From an uncultured Gammaproteobacteria bacterium (GTDB lineage Bacteria > Pseudomonadota > Gammaproteobacteria > HyVt-429), in contig CAMYOD010000077.1 in the NCBI GenBank assembly GCA_947259975.1, positions 121,368 to 185,367 on the forward strand: 64,000 nucleotides of DNA. The letters are read 5' to 3'. A program made the position numbers and the translations under genes. The notes under the pieces were generated by a model, which made no database searches, was not told the DNA's origin, and saw only the letters and a program-made list of their open reading frames with translations. Below are positions 44,945 through 54,349 of this stretch, one piece after another; positions within the stretch are counted from its first letter, which is position 1, and the number at the start of each line of letters is the position of its first letter.

Positions 44945-47062
44945 ATGAAGTCCAACGAAGTCCCACTGGTAGCCTTCCCGGAGCGTGCGTCAAAAGACGA
45001 GCCCGGTGGTGTCCTGCCGCTTGCGGAGAATCGCGTCGAGCGTCCACAGTTCGCCGAATACTTGCGAATTGTCCAGCGACACAAGATGGGCATTTTGATC
45101 CTGGCGCTGCTGGGAGCGCTGGTGGGCCTATTCCGTGCCATGTCGGCGGTGCCCATGTATCAGGCCTCGCTGACGATGTTAGTGCAACCGGTCATGCCGG
45201 AATCGACCAGTAACCAGCGTACCTACTATCCAGTGATGGGCTATCTGTTCTACGAGACGCAATACGACGTCATTCGGAGTCGTGCCGTCGCCGAACGTGC
45301 TGTCGATAAGCTGGGTCTGCATTTGCGCCCACAGAGCGCGCAAAAGCCCGAGCTTTCGATGTGGCGTGTGCTGCTGGAAAAGCTCGGTATCCGCAATCCC
45401 GAGGATAAAACTGCCGAAGCACCATTGGAACCGCCGCGCCTTGCTGCTGACGCTGACGCGACCGGCTTGTTAACTGGGGTCGGTATTACCCCGAAGCCAC
45501 CGTCCGAGCTCGAGGCACAACAGACGGCGCGACGTAATTCGTTGGTGGGTATGGTGCGCGGTGGTCTCCAAGTTGATGGCGGTAAGCGCAGCCAGATTAT
45601 TGTCATCAGGTACAGTTCTGCCGATCCCAAGCTCGCGGCCGAGGTCGCAAATGCCGTCGCCGACGCGTATGCAGATATAGGTTTGGAATCCCGGCTCGAT
45701 GAAACCCGCCGTGCGACGTCGTGGTTGACCGAACGCATCGATGAGCTGCGCACGAAGGTCGCGGATTCGGAGGCGGCCCTGCAGGCCTTTCAGGCCCGGG
45801 AGGGGTTGGTGGGAACTGATAGGCTGAGAGAACTGACCAGCAGCCGGCTGGCAACTCTCAACAAGGAACTGGTCGCGGCGCAGGCCCGGTATGCCGAGCA
45901 ATCCAAGCGCTACGGCAACAAACATCCGAAAATGATTGCAGCGAAGGCCGAACTCGGAGAGGCGCGGGCACGCTTGCGCCGGGAATCGTCACAAGTCGTC
46001 GGCGCGCAACAGAAGGAATTTGAGCTCAGCAAACTGGAACGTGAAGTGGCGACAAACCGCGAACTCTACGAGACCTTTTTGCAGCGCTTCAAGAAAACAG
46101 ATATTGCCTCCACGGCGAAGAATCTGAACGTGCGCGTCATCGATCGCGCGCGTGTTCCCGGTGGGCCCTATGCCCCAAACAAGAAGAAGATGGTCTTGAC
46201 CTCGCTCTTTATGGGATTGCTTCTGGGCGTGGGGCTGGCGGTTTTGCGCGAGCAACTGGACAACACCTTCAAGACTTCCGATGACATCGAGGAGAAATTG
46301 GGCCTGCCGGTACTGGGCATACTCCCGCTGCTGGATAAGACAAACAAAGCATCTGCCCCGGAGCGGTTCTATATCGGCGATTCACGATCATCCTTTGCCG
46401 AGGCGGTTAATCACATTCGCACGGGTGTCCTGTTTTCGGATGTGGATCAGCCACCCCAGGTCATACTAGTCACCTCGTCGATACAAAGTGAGGGCAAGAC
46501 CACCTTGAGCAGCAACCTGGCGCTCGGTTTCAGTCAGCTGGGTCGGACGCTGCTAATCGATGCCGATCTGCGTAAGCCCAGAGTCGCGAAGGTGACGGGT
46601 CTCGATAAGGAGCGAGGGCTGGTGGAGGTCGTGGCGGGAACGATCCCGCTGAAAGACTGCATCGTCAAGGATAAGGAATCGCCGAATCTGTATATCCTCA
46701 AGAGCGGCACCATTCCACCGAATCCACTGGAGCTGATTTCATCCAGCCGGTTCGCAAGTCTACTCGCCGAGCTGCGCAAGAACTTCGATCACATCGTAAT
46801 CGACACCGCACCGCTGTTGCCGGTCAGCGACGGCATTGTCCTGGGTCACATCACGGATGGCGTCATCATGGTGCTGCACGCCGGCCGCACCACGCATGCC
46901 ATGGCGCGCGAAGCGGCAAAGCGACTCCGGGCCGCCAATGTCAGACCGTTGGGTGTAGTGCTGTCCCAGCTCGCGCAGAAAAAATTCGGATACCATTATG
47001 GCGACTATCATTATGCTGGCTATTACTACGGCTACGGAAACGAACCGGCGGCCAAGACCTGA
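44945..47062 (+). CDS. wzc: Wzc-type polysaccharide co-polymerase and tyrosine autokinase
   Basis: 705 residues. N-terminal Wzz domain with two membrane helices (about 50-70 and 415-435) around a long periplasmic coiled coil, then the BY-kinase domain: Walker A SIQSEGKTTLSS (about 512-523), Walker A' LLIDADLRKPR and Walker B HIVIDTAPLL. The C-terminus holds eight Tyr within about 16 residues (GYHYGDYHYAGYYYGYG), the autophosphorylation cluster. Such proteins set chain length in Wzy-dependent assembly. A partner phosphatase (Wzb) and export lipoprotein (Wza) are not in the window. Confidence 0.92.
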   Translation: MKSNEVPLVAFPERASKDEPGGVLPLAENRVERPQFAEYLRIVQRHKMGILILALLGALVGLFRAMSAVPMYQASLTMLVQPVMPESTSNQRTYYPVMGYLFYETQYDVIRSRAVAERAVDKLGLHLRPQSAQKPELSMWRVLLEKLGIRNPEDKTAEAPLEPPRLAADADATGLLTGVGITPKPPSELEAQQTARRNSLVGMVRGGLQVDGGKRSQIIVIRYSSADPKLAAEVANAVADAYADIGLESRLDETRRATSWLTERIDELRTKVADSEAALQAFQAREGLVGTDRLRELTSSRLATLNKELVAAQARYAEQSKRYGNKHPKMIAAKAELGEARARLRRESSQVVGAQQKEFELSKLEREVATNRELYETFLQRFKKTDIASTAKNLNVRVIDRARVPGGPYAPNKKKMVLTSLFMGLLLGVGLAVLREQLDNTFKTSDDIEEKLGLPVLGILPLLDKTNKASAPERFYIGDSRSSFAEAVNHIRTGVLFSDVDQPPQVILVTSSIQSEGKTTLSSNLALGFSQLGRTLLIDADLRKPRVAKVTGLDKERGLVEVVAGTIPLKDCIVKDKESPNLYILKSGTIPPNPLELISSSRFASLLAELRKNFDHIVIDTAPLLPVSDGIVLGHITDGVIMVLHAGRTTHAMAREAAKRLRAANVRPLGVVLSQLAQKKFGYHYGDYHYAGYYYGYGNEPAAKT

Positions 47063-47131
47063 TGTCCATCATTTTCCGAGACAAGAAACCACGCACGCCG
47101 CCATTGCGCGGTATTGCCAGACGTTACCGTT

Positions 47132-47160
47132 TTGATTCCGCTCTGACGAAGTTTGATATA
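47132..47160 (+). promoter_or_regulatory. Weak promoter candidate before the vpsP-like gene
   Basis: TTGATT and GATATA with a 17-base spacer sit in the 145-base gap after wzc. The -10 match is poor (3/6). Confidence 0.25.
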
Positions 47161-47207
47161 CAGCCCGACCGAGCTGGGCTTCGCCAATCAACCCCCAATA
47201 GAGCTTG

Positions 47208-47906
47208 ATGCGTTATCGTTTCGTCTTGCCGCTGCTCGGAGTCGTGCTATTAGCCTGGGCTGCGGTTTGGTGGATCGCCGACCTGAATGCGGTGCGCGGC
47301 CAGCGCGTGCTGCAGCAGTGGGAGTCGGGTCAGGCTTCTTTCAGTCGTGATGCCTGGGACAGGGCGCGAGACCGGCTTCTGCGCGCGAGTCGCCTGAATA
47401 GGGTAAACGCACAGTATCGCGCCGATCTTGGTCGATTGTTCGAATTCCATGCACGTCAGTTCGCCGCGGAATCGGTGCGCGCCAGGGAGCTGCGGCACGA
47501 AGAATTGCGGCATCTTCGTAGTGCGGCCGAGCTGCGTCCGGCATGGGCGCCGGTGTGGGCCGAGATCGCCACAACTAAGGCATTGATGCAGCCCTACGAC
47601 CTTGACCAGGAGTTCTTCCATGCCCTGGAGCGGGCGATGGATTTTGGTGTCTGGGAGGCGCAGGTGCAGTACAAAGTCATCTGGGCCGGCATGGTGAGTT
47701 GGAATCAACTACACAGCACGCTTCAGGATCGATTGAAGGCCATCGTGTTGCGGGTTCTCGAGCATAATTGGCCGGACTCGCTCTATGCCATCGAGGTCGC
47801 GGTGCAGACCGGTTGGGAGTCACAGCTGCGCCCGCTCCTATCTGAGCCGTGGCAAGTAGGCACCCTTGAACTGCTCCTAAAGAAACGCGGGAAACGTAGA
47901 ATCTAG
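47208..47906 (+). CDS. VpsP-like polysaccharide biosynthesis protein
   Basis: About 232 residues; ATG chosen over the TTG directly before it. An N-terminal membrane anchor (VLPLLGVVLLAWAAVWWI) is followed by an all-helical, TPR-like region with Arg-rich faces (ELRHEELRHLRSAAELRP). Length and layout resemble the VpsP family found beside Wzc- and Wzy-type genes in Vibrio-like exopolysaccharide loci. Molecular role unknown. Confidence 0.6.
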   Translation: MRYRFVLPLLGVVLLAWAAVWWIADLNAVRGQRVLQQWESGQASFSRDAWDRARDRLLRASRLNRVNAQYRADLGRLFEFHARQFAAESVRARELRHEELRHLRSAAELRPAWAPVWAEIATTKALMQPYDLDQEFFHALERAMDFGVWEAQVQYKVIWAGMVSWNQLHSTLQDRLKAIVLRVLEHNWPDSLYAIEVAVQTGWESQLRPLLSEPWQVGTLELLLKKRGKRRI

Positions 47907-48005
47907 AAATTTTAAGCAGAACGGATTCCAGTCATTAATAACAACGCTGAAACCTCCTCACGGCTGTCGAATGACGCGCCGCTATTTGCAAGCTATGTAG
48001 CACTA

Positions 48006-49376
48006 TTGATCTGGTTGCCGATTCCTTTCGGCAGCAACCGGCCGTGGGCCTGGGGCGCCATGGAGATTGCGGTGTTGCTCTTGTTCGGTCTGTGGGCGTA
48101 CGGTTATGTCCGCGGCCGATTTTCGCTCCCGGATGCAGTACGCAGCGCCCGCCTGCCGCTGATTTTTCTCGCAATATGGGTTGGATATGGATTGCTGCAG
48201 ATCCTGTTACTGCCCGTGGACTGGGTCGCCCAGCTGAGTCCCGCCACATATGAGATTTACCAGTACGCGGCTCTGGTCGAGCCCCGTCAGTGGATCCCGC
48301 TCACGGTCGATACCGGTGTGACATGGGTGGAAAGTCTGAAACACATCAGCTATGTCGGCCTGTTTTTTCTGACACTTGTGTTAATCAACAGCCCCTTCCG
48401 TCTGCGTCTTCTGGCGGTAGCGCTGATCACAATTGGTATCGGAGAGTCCATCTTCGGTTTGTTCGCCTATTTTTCGAATCTAGACTTGCTCGGCTGGGAT
48501 CATCAGACGCGGTCGGTCAAGGAAGTACTGGTGCGTGGAACGTATGCCAATCGTAATCATTTCGCCGCATTCCTGGCGATGATGACCGCGACAGCGCTGG
48601 GGTTGGTTATTGCGGGAATGCGGGTGCAGCACGAAGAATCCGGGTGGCGCGCGCGACTCAGCGACTGGATGCAGGATTTGCTCAGTCTGCGCGGTCTTCT
48701 AATCGGCGGTATCATATTATTATTGGCGACATTATTGCTTACCACCTCCCGCGGTGGCGTATTCAGCTTCTCTGCGGCATTCGTGATCGTGATTACCTAC
48801 GCCTACTTGACTGTCGGTCGCTCGGCACCGGCGGTCAGGCTCGCGCCGCTGGTGTTTGGGGCTGTGGTGCTTGCCATTTTCTGGCTCGGGGCGGAAGGCC
48901 TGCAGGAGCGCCTGCTTACGACTGATCTGCAGATGGAGGGTAGATTTCCGCAATGGCGTATAAGTGTCGCTGTCGCCAACGATTATCCGATCCTCGGAAG
49001 TGGTGCAGGCACGTATGCGACCGTATTTCCTCTTTATCGCGATGGCTCCTTGCCGCCGTTGTTCTTTGAACATGTGCACAACGATTACCTTGAGTTACTT
49101 ATCGAGCAGGGAATAGTCGGCTTTGTCCTGCTGGGTTGTGCCATCGTACTCCTGCTGTCACTGGTGTTAGACGCGTACCGCCGGCGCCACGATCTACTCA
49201 TGCGTGGCATGCTGTTCGCTTCCCTGGTGGGAACCGGTACGCTGCTGATACACGGATTGCTGGACTTTAATTTCCAGATTCCGGCAAATGCCGGATATTT
49301 CTTCGTGCTACTCGGGATTGGCGTCGTGGCGGCGACATTACCCCACGAATCGCGCCGTAGGCGGCGTCGGAACTAA
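48006..49376 (+). CDS. O-antigen polymerase/ligase family membrane protein (Wzy-like)
   Basis: At least 456 residues and about ten membrane helices, with a large loop near the end holding GSGAGTYATVFP and FEHVHNDYLELLIEQG, the His-containing signature of the PF04932 Wzy/WaaL family. The TTG used falls inside the first helix; the frame stays open upstream to a TAA at 47922, and the region encodes a plausible N-terminus, so translation probably begins at an uncommon codon (ATT at 47934 or CTG at 47964). Polymerises or ligates the lipid-linked repeat in the periplasm. Choice between Wzy and ligase cannot be made by sequence. Confidence 0.83.
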   Translation: MIWLPIPFGSNRPWAWGAMEIAVLLLFGLWAYGYVRGRFSLPDAVRSARLPLIFLAIWVGYGLLQILLLPVDWVAQLSPATYEIYQYAALVEPRQWIPLTVDTGVTWVESLKHISYVGLFFLTLVLINSPFRLRLLAVALITIGIGESIFGLFAYFSNLDLLGWDHQTRSVKEVLVRGTYANRNHFAAFLAMMTATALGLVIAGMRVQHEESGWRARLSDWMQDLLSLRGLLIGGIILLLATLLLTTSRGGVFSFSAAFVIVITYAYLTVGRSAPAVRLAPLVFGAVVLAIFWLGAEGLQERLLTTDLQMEGRFPQWRISVAVANDYPILGSGAGTYATVFPLYRDGSLPPLFFEHVHNDYLELLIEQGIVGFVLLGCAIVLLLSLVLDAYRRRHDLLMRGMLFASLVGTGTLLIHGLLDFNFQIPANAGYFFVLLGIGVVAATLPHESRRRRRRN

Positions 49377-49400
49377 CATACAAGCGAGTACTACCACATC

Positions 49401-50369
49401 ATGGCAGATAACAGACATCTTCCCGTCGCGCGCAGAGTAATGGTGACTGGTGGCGCCGGATTTCTCGGATCACATTTATGTGAACGGCTACTTGAGCGGG
49501 AGTGCGAAGTACTGTGTGTGGACAATTATTTCACAGGAACACGCAAGAATATTGAACATCTTTTGGATAATCGGGCCTTTGAAATCATCCGTCACGACGT
49601 AACGTTTCCGCTATTCGTCGAGGTCGACGAGATCTATAACCTGGCCTGTCCGGCATCGCCGATTCATTATCAGCATGATCCGGTGCAGACGACCAAGACC
49701 AGTGTACACGGCGCCATCAATATGCTGGGGTTAGCGAAACGGCTCAATGCAAAAATCTTTCAGGCCTCCACCAGCGAGGTCTACGGTGATCCCCAGATTC
49801 ATCCGCAACGGGAGGAATATTGGGGGCATGTGAATCCGATAGGCCTACGCTCCTGTTACGACGAGGGCAAGCGGTGCGCGGAGACCTTGTTCTTCGATTA
49901 CCATCGACAACATGAGCTGCGCATCAAGGTGGGGCGGATCTTCAATACTTACGGCCCCCACATGCATCCCAACGATGGTAGGGTGGTCTCAAACTTCATT
50001 GTCCAGGCCCTCATGGGTAAACCCATAACCATTTATGGGGATGGGTCGCAAACGCGGTCATTCTGTTATGTGGATGACCTGGTTGAGGGGTTTGTGAAAT
50101 TTATGGCCGCGGATGATCAAATTATCGGGCCGTTGAATCTGGGTAATCCGAGCGAATTTACCATTCGCGAATTGGCGGAGGCCGTCATCGAGCTGACGGG
50201 CTCGCGGTCCCAGTTGGTGTTCGAACCCCTGCCGTCAGACGACCCTACGCAGCGCTGCCCGGACATCTCGCTAGCCAAGGAGAAACTGAATTGGTCGCCG
50301 ACCGTCCCGTTACGCGAAGGCCTGGTAAAGACAATTGCTTATTTTGATGGGCTGCTTAAGGGTAGTTAG
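49401..50369 (+). CDS. uxs: UDP-glucuronate decarboxylase (UDP-xylose synthase)
   Basis: 322 residues. NAD motif TGGAGFLG (16-23), ACPASP, the STSEVYGDP segment and catalytic Y153xxxK157 (SCYDEGK), with R at [10 protein letters not shown], are diagnostic of Uxs. It turns UDP-glucuronate into UDP-xylose, implying xylose (or a sugar derived from it) in the region D polymer. UDP-glucose dehydrogenase, which would provide the substrate, is not in the window. Confidence 0.92.
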   Translation: MADNRHLPVARRVMVTGGAGFLGSHLCERLLERECEVLCVDNYFTGTRKNIEHLLDNRAFEIIRHDVTFPLFVEVDEIYNLACPASPIHYQHDPVQTTKTSVHGAINMLGLAKRLNAKIFQASTSEVYGDPQIHPQREEYWGHVNPIGLRSCYDEGKRCAETLFFDYHRQHELRIKVGRIFNTYGPHMHPNDGRVVSNFIVQALMGKPITIYGDGSQTRSFCYVDDLVEGFVKFMAADDQIIGPLNLGNPSEFTIRELAEAVIELTGSRSQLVFEPLPSDDPTQRCPDISLAKEKLNWSPTVPLREGLVKTIAYFDGLLKGS

Positions 50370-50443
50370 AGCCCCAATTCGAATGCCGGATCGTGCACGT
50401 TCGACGGTTGTGGCACTGCAGAACAACAACGCCAAGTAGTCAC

Positions 50444-52282
50444 ATGTGTGGCCTAGCCGGTATTTTTTCCTATCATTATGCGGCGCCCCAGGTCGACCGG
50501 GATGAGTTGCAGCGGATACGTGACCATATGGCCGCGCGCGGACCGGACGGTCAAGGCGAGTGGTTTTCGGACGACGGGCGGGTCGGCCTGGCCCATCGAC
50601 GTCTCTCCATCATCGATCTCACCGAGCGTGGCGCACAACCCATGGCCACCGCGGATGGCAGCCTGGTGGTGACGTTCAACGGTGAAATCTACAACTATCG
50701 AGTGTTGCGTCAACAGCTGGAAGACAAGGGTTACCAGTTCTATTCGGAAAGTGATACGGAGGTCCTGTTACATCTTTACGCAGACCGGGGCGAGGACATG
50801 GTGCACGAGCTGCGCGGCATGTTTGCCTTTGCCCTCTGGGATTCCCGAAAACAGGCGCTATTTCTCGCCCGCGATCTCTACGGCATCAAGCCACTGTATT
50901 ATGCCGATGACGGTTGGACGCTGCGCCTCGCCTCGCAGGTCAAGGCGTTACGGGCCGGCGGCAGAATTGCTGATGATTTGAATCCCGCGGGCAGCGTTGG
51001 GTTCTATCTGTTCGGTAGCATACCGGAGCCTCACACGATCTATCAGGAGATTCGAGCCCTGCCGGCGGGTACGACGTTGTGGGTTGATGCGACCGGCCCG
51101 GGAACGCCTCGGCCATACTCTACAATCGCCGGCATCTTTACCGGTGCCCAAGGCGCAGCCGAAAGTACCTCCCTGCAGGATGTGCAGATTCAGGTTCAAG
51201 AAGCGCTGCAGGATTCTGTGGCACATCATCTTGTGGCTGATGTGCCGGTGGGTGCATTTCTGTCGGCGGGCATCGATTCCGGGGCGCTCGTCGGGCTCAT
51301 GCGTGACGCCGGTCAGAGTGACATCCAGACCGTCACTCTGGCATTTGAAGAGTTTCATGGGCGTGCCGAGAACGAAGCGCCGCTTGCCGAGGCGGTGGCA
51401 CGCCAGTATGAAACTCGGCACACCACACGAGTCGTTACCCGCACCGAGTTCGAGGCAGACATGCCGAAGATACTCGAGGCCATGGACCAGCCCAGCATCG
51501 ATGGCATCAACACCTGGTTTGTAAGCAAGGCGGCGCAGGAACTGGGTCTCAAGGTGGCCATTTCCGGCTTGGGCGGCGATGAATTGTTTGGCGGCTATCC
51601 ATCGTTCGGCGAGATACCGCGCTGGGTGCGTACGCTGGCAATCCCAAGTCGGATACCTTTTCTGGGCGATATTTTCAGGCGGATCATGACCCCGCTTTGC
51701 CGTGTCACGGGCCACAATCCAAAGGTGGCCGGAATGCTCAAATACGGTGGCCGCTATGCGGGCGCCTATCTGCTCAAGCGGGGCCTGTTTATGCCCTGGG
51801 AGCTCCCCGCCGTTCTGCCGCGGGACACGGTGCGTGAGGGCTTGCGGCGGTTGGTGCCCGTCGAGCACGTGGATGCGCTGCTTTCGCCTGATCCCAGATA
51901 CGCCTTTGCACGTGTCGCGAGCCTGGAGGCCGGCGTTTACATGCGTAATCAGCTGCTGAGGGATACGGATTGGACCAGTATGGCCCATTCGCTTGAGGTG
52001 CGTGTGCCACTGGTTGATGCGACGTTGTTGCGTCGGCTTGCGCCATTCCTGTGCCGGGAGAGCCGGTCAACTACAAAGCAGTCACTGGCGAGGGCGCCCA
52101 AACAGCTGCTGCCCAGCGAGGTCAGGGCGCGCGCGAAGACCGGGTTTACGACGCCGGTGATGGACTGGCTACAGGCATCGAGCGTCCTTAAACCCTGGGA
52201 GCGCGTGGCGCCGCTTCGGTCCACTCATTGCCCATGGGCGCGCCGATGGGCCTATACCATCGGTGACGACGCGCTCGCATGA
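50444..52282 (+). CDS. asnB: AsnB-type glutamine amidotransferase
   Basis: About 612 residues. The ATG chosen puts the nucleophile Cys2 (MCGLAGIF) right after the initiator, as the class II glutaminase needs; an upstream extension would bury it. RGPDGQG, NGEIYNYR and SESDTEVLL follow, then the synthetase domain with FLSAGIDSG (ATP pyrophosphatase loop) and SGLGGDELFGGYP. AsnB-like enzymes in polysaccharide loci are thought to amidate uronic acids rather than make asparagine. Together with Uxs it points to an acidic, partly amidated glycan (inference). Confidence 0.88.
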   Translation: MCGLAGIFSYHYAAPQVDRDELQRIRDHMAARGPDGQGEWFSDDGRVGLAHRRLSIIDLTERGAQPMATADGSLVVTFNGEIYNYRVLRQQLEDKGYQFYSESDTEVLLHLYADRGEDMVHELRGMFAFALWDSRKQALFLARDLYGIKPLYYADDGWTLRLASQVKALRAGGRIADDLNPAGSVGFYLFGSIPEPHTIYQEIRALPAGTTLWVDATGPGTPRPYSTIAGIFTGAQGAAESTSLQDVQIQVQEALQDSVAHHLVADVPVGAFLSAGIDSGALVGLMRDAGQSDIQTVTLAFEEFHGRAENEAPLAEAVARQYETRHTTRVVTRTEFEADMPKILEAMDQPSIDGINTWFVSKAAQELGLKVAISGLGGDELFGGYPSFGEIPRWVRTLAIPSRIPFLGDIFRRIMTPLCRVTGHNPKVAGMLKYGGRYAGAYLLKRGLFMPWELPAVLPRDTVREGLRRLVPVEHVDALLSPDPRYAFARVASLEAGVYMRNQLLRDTDWTSMAHSLEVRVPLVDATLLRRLAPFLCRESRSTTKQSLARAPKQLLPSEVRARAKTGFTTPVMDWLQASSVLKPWERVAPLRSTHCPWARRWAYTIGDDALA

Positions 52283-52365
52283 AATCCGGACAAGCGTTGC
52301 ATTCGGTGGTGCTCACGGGTGCGAGCGGTGCGCCGTCCCCGGTATACGATGAGGCGCCGACCTAG

Positions 52366-53463
52366 ATGCGCATGCTCGCGTTGGTGACCGACGGCTTCGG
52401 TGGCGCAGGCGGTATCGCGCGATTCAACCAGGACTTGCTGCAGGCGTGCAGCGAGCTGGATGAGATTGATGAGGTCGTGGTGCTGCCCCGATATGGCGAT
52501 ACAGAGCATCAGTCACTTCCGCAGAAGGTGCAGCAGCTGCCGCCACAGCCAAGCCGCTTAGGGTACGTGACGGGCGCGCTCAAAGCAGTGCGCCACGCCG
52601 GGCCCTTCGATGTGGTGTTCTGTGGCCATCTATATCAAGCGCCCTTGGCCGCGATCCTTGCGAAGATCGGCGGGGGCGCCTTGTGGCTGCAGCTCCACGG
52701 CATCGAGGCGTGGATGGGACCGTCTCGACTCTGTCGCTGGGCGGCGGAAAGAGCCGCTCTGGTCAGTGCCGTAAGTCGCTATACCCGGCGCCGGTTTCTC
52801 GCCTGGGCCATGGTCACTCCGGAGCGAGTGCGTGTGCTGCCCAATACGGTACACGACCGGTTTCAGCCCGGACCCAAGCCGCAATCATTACTGGGGCGCT
52901 ACGGCCTTGAGGGAAAGCGTATCCTCTTAACGGTCGGACGCCTGGCGGCGGCGGAGCAGTACAAGGGGCATGACAAGGTGATCGGCGCACTTCCGGCGCT
53001 ATTGGGCGAGTTCCCAGATCTGCGCTACCTGATTGCCGGCAGCGGTGATGATGCCGAGCGCCTGCGTGGACTCGCGCGTTCATTGGGGGTCGAGCAGCAG
53101 GTGCAGTTTCTCGGCGATGTGGATGACAAGGAGCTGGTCGAGGTCTATCACCTCGCGGATGCCTATGTCATGCCAAGTACCGGGGAGGGTTTCGGTATCG
53201 TCTTCCTCGAGGCGGCCGCATGCGGCATACCTGTGGTTGGTGGCAATCGCGATGGCAGTCTGGACGCGTTGGTAAACGGCCAGCTGGGGGCCGCGGTCGA
53301 TCCCGATGATCAAGCCAGCTTGGTGCGGGCGATTGTGCACGCCGTCGAAAGCGGGCGGCGTCCCAATGCTTATCTGTCTCGATTCAGCCGGTCTAATTTT
53401 TATGGTCAGGTACAGCGTATGGTTCAATTGATCGACAACCCGGAGCGAGTACTCTCTGTATGA
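52366..53463 (+). CDS. GT4 family glycosyltransferase
   Basis: 365 residues (a second ATG lies two codons on). GT-B fold: DGFGGAGGIARFN donor-side loop at the N-terminus, LLTVGRL at the start of the second half, and the E-x7-E motif in PSTGEGFGIVFLEAAACG. Retaining transferase for the region D glycan. Its last 4 bases overlap the start of the Wzm gene (ATGA). Confidence 0.88.
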   Translation: MRMLALVTDGFGGAGGIARFNQDLLQACSELDEIDEVVVLPRYGDTEHQSLPQKVQQLPPQPSRLGYVTGALKAVRHAGPFDVVFCGHLYQAPLAAILAKIGGGALWLQLHGIEAWMGPSRLCRWAAERAALVSAVSRYTRRRFLAWAMVTPERVRVLPNTVHDRFQPGPKPQSLLGRYGLEGKRILLTVGRLAAAEQYKGHDKVIGALPALLGEFPDLRYLIAGSGDDAERLRGLARSLGVEQQVQFLGDVDDKELVEVYHLADAYVMPSTGEGFGIVFLEAAACGIPVVGGNRDGSLDALVNGQLGAAVDPDDQASLVRAIVHAVESGRRPNAYLSRFSRSNFYGQVQRMVQLIDNPERVLSV

Positions 53464-54320
53464 GCACGAAGCGCGAAGTCCTGCACGAGCAATATTTCGG
53501 CGAGCAGCACCTGACGGTGATTGAGCCATCCATGGGATGGCGCATGCTCGATCTGAAGGAACTGTGGGCGTACCGCGAGCTACTCGGGGTGCTGACCATG
53601 CGGGACGTAAAGGTCCGTTATAAACAGACCGCCTTGGGCGCGACGTGGGCGATCATTCAACCGTTTATGACCATGGTGGTGTTTTCCATCTTTTTCGGTC
53701 GATTGGCCAAGATCCCGTCGGACGATCTGCCATATCCCATTTTTGTCTATACGGCGTTGTTACCGTGGACATTTTTCGCCAACGCGGTTTCGACATCAGC
53801 AAGCTCTGTCGTCGGATCCGCCCAGCTCGTGAGCAAGGTCTATTTTCCGCGCCTCATCATACCGTTATCGTCCGTAGGCGCGGGTCTGGTCGACTTTGCC
53901 GTCGCATCCAGCATCTTGCTGTTGATGATGCTTTACTACGATATCGGCTGGACCATCCATCTTCTTGTCGGTCCATTATTGATATTCGCGGTGATCTTTA
54001 CCGCGCTGGGTGTCGGCACACTACTGGCTGCCGTAACCGTAGCCTATCGGGATTTCCGCTATGTCGTACCGTTTATGGTGCAATTCTGGCTGTTCGCGAC
54101 CCCGGTGGTCTATCCTGCGAGCCTCGTGCCGGAACGTTGGCAATGGCTGCTCTTTCTGAACCCGATGGCGGGACTCATCGAGGGCTTCCGGTCCGTATTT
54201 CTCGGTCGCCCTTTCGACGTCAGCGCAATCGCGATTTCCAGCACCGTCGCGGTCATTGTGTTTGTCTGGGGCATCGCGTATTTCGAACGCGTCGAGCGCC
54301 GATTTGCCGACATCATTTAG
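53460..54320 (+). CDS. wzm: ABC-2 polysaccharide export permease Wzm
   Basis: 286 residues with six membrane helices. FLKELWAYRELL-like entry helix (here DLKELWAYRELL), VRYKQTALGATWAIIQPF and the C-terminal PMAGLIEGFRSVFLG match the ABC-2 permeases of O-antigen exporters. Pairs with the Wzt gene 29 bases downstream to carry undecaprenyl-linked glycan across the inner membrane. Confidence 0.92.
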   Translation: MSTKREVLHEQYFGEQHLTVIEPSMGWRMLDLKELWAYRELLGVLTMRDVKVRYKQTALGATWAIIQPFMTMVVFSIFFGRLAKIPSDDLPYPIFVYTALLPWTFFANAVSTSASSVVGSAQLVSKVYFPRLIIPLSSVGAGLVDFAVASSILLLMMLYYDIGWTIHLLVGPLLIFAVIFTALGVGTLLAAVTVAYRDFRYVVPFMVQFWLFATPVVYPASLVPERWQWLLFLNPMAGLIEGFRSVFLGRPFDVSAIAISSTVAVIVFVWGIAYFERVERRFADII

Positions 54321-54349
54321 CCAAATCATCATGCATAGGAAAGATAACC

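Noticed and set aside
48413..48420. GGCGGTAG octamer (ops core)
   Set aside because: Inside the coding sequence of the Wzy-like gene, followed by CGCT instead of CGT; one such octamer per strand is expected by chance in 64 kb.
50948..51988. Antisense open frame opposite asnB (346 codons)
   Set aside because: Shadow of asnB; no motif, low-complexity composition, no ribosome site.
53645..54349. Extension upstream of the wzt GTG start
   Set aside because: Overlaps wzm in another frame and lacks any ABC features; the GTG with AGGAAAG fits the family N-terminus.
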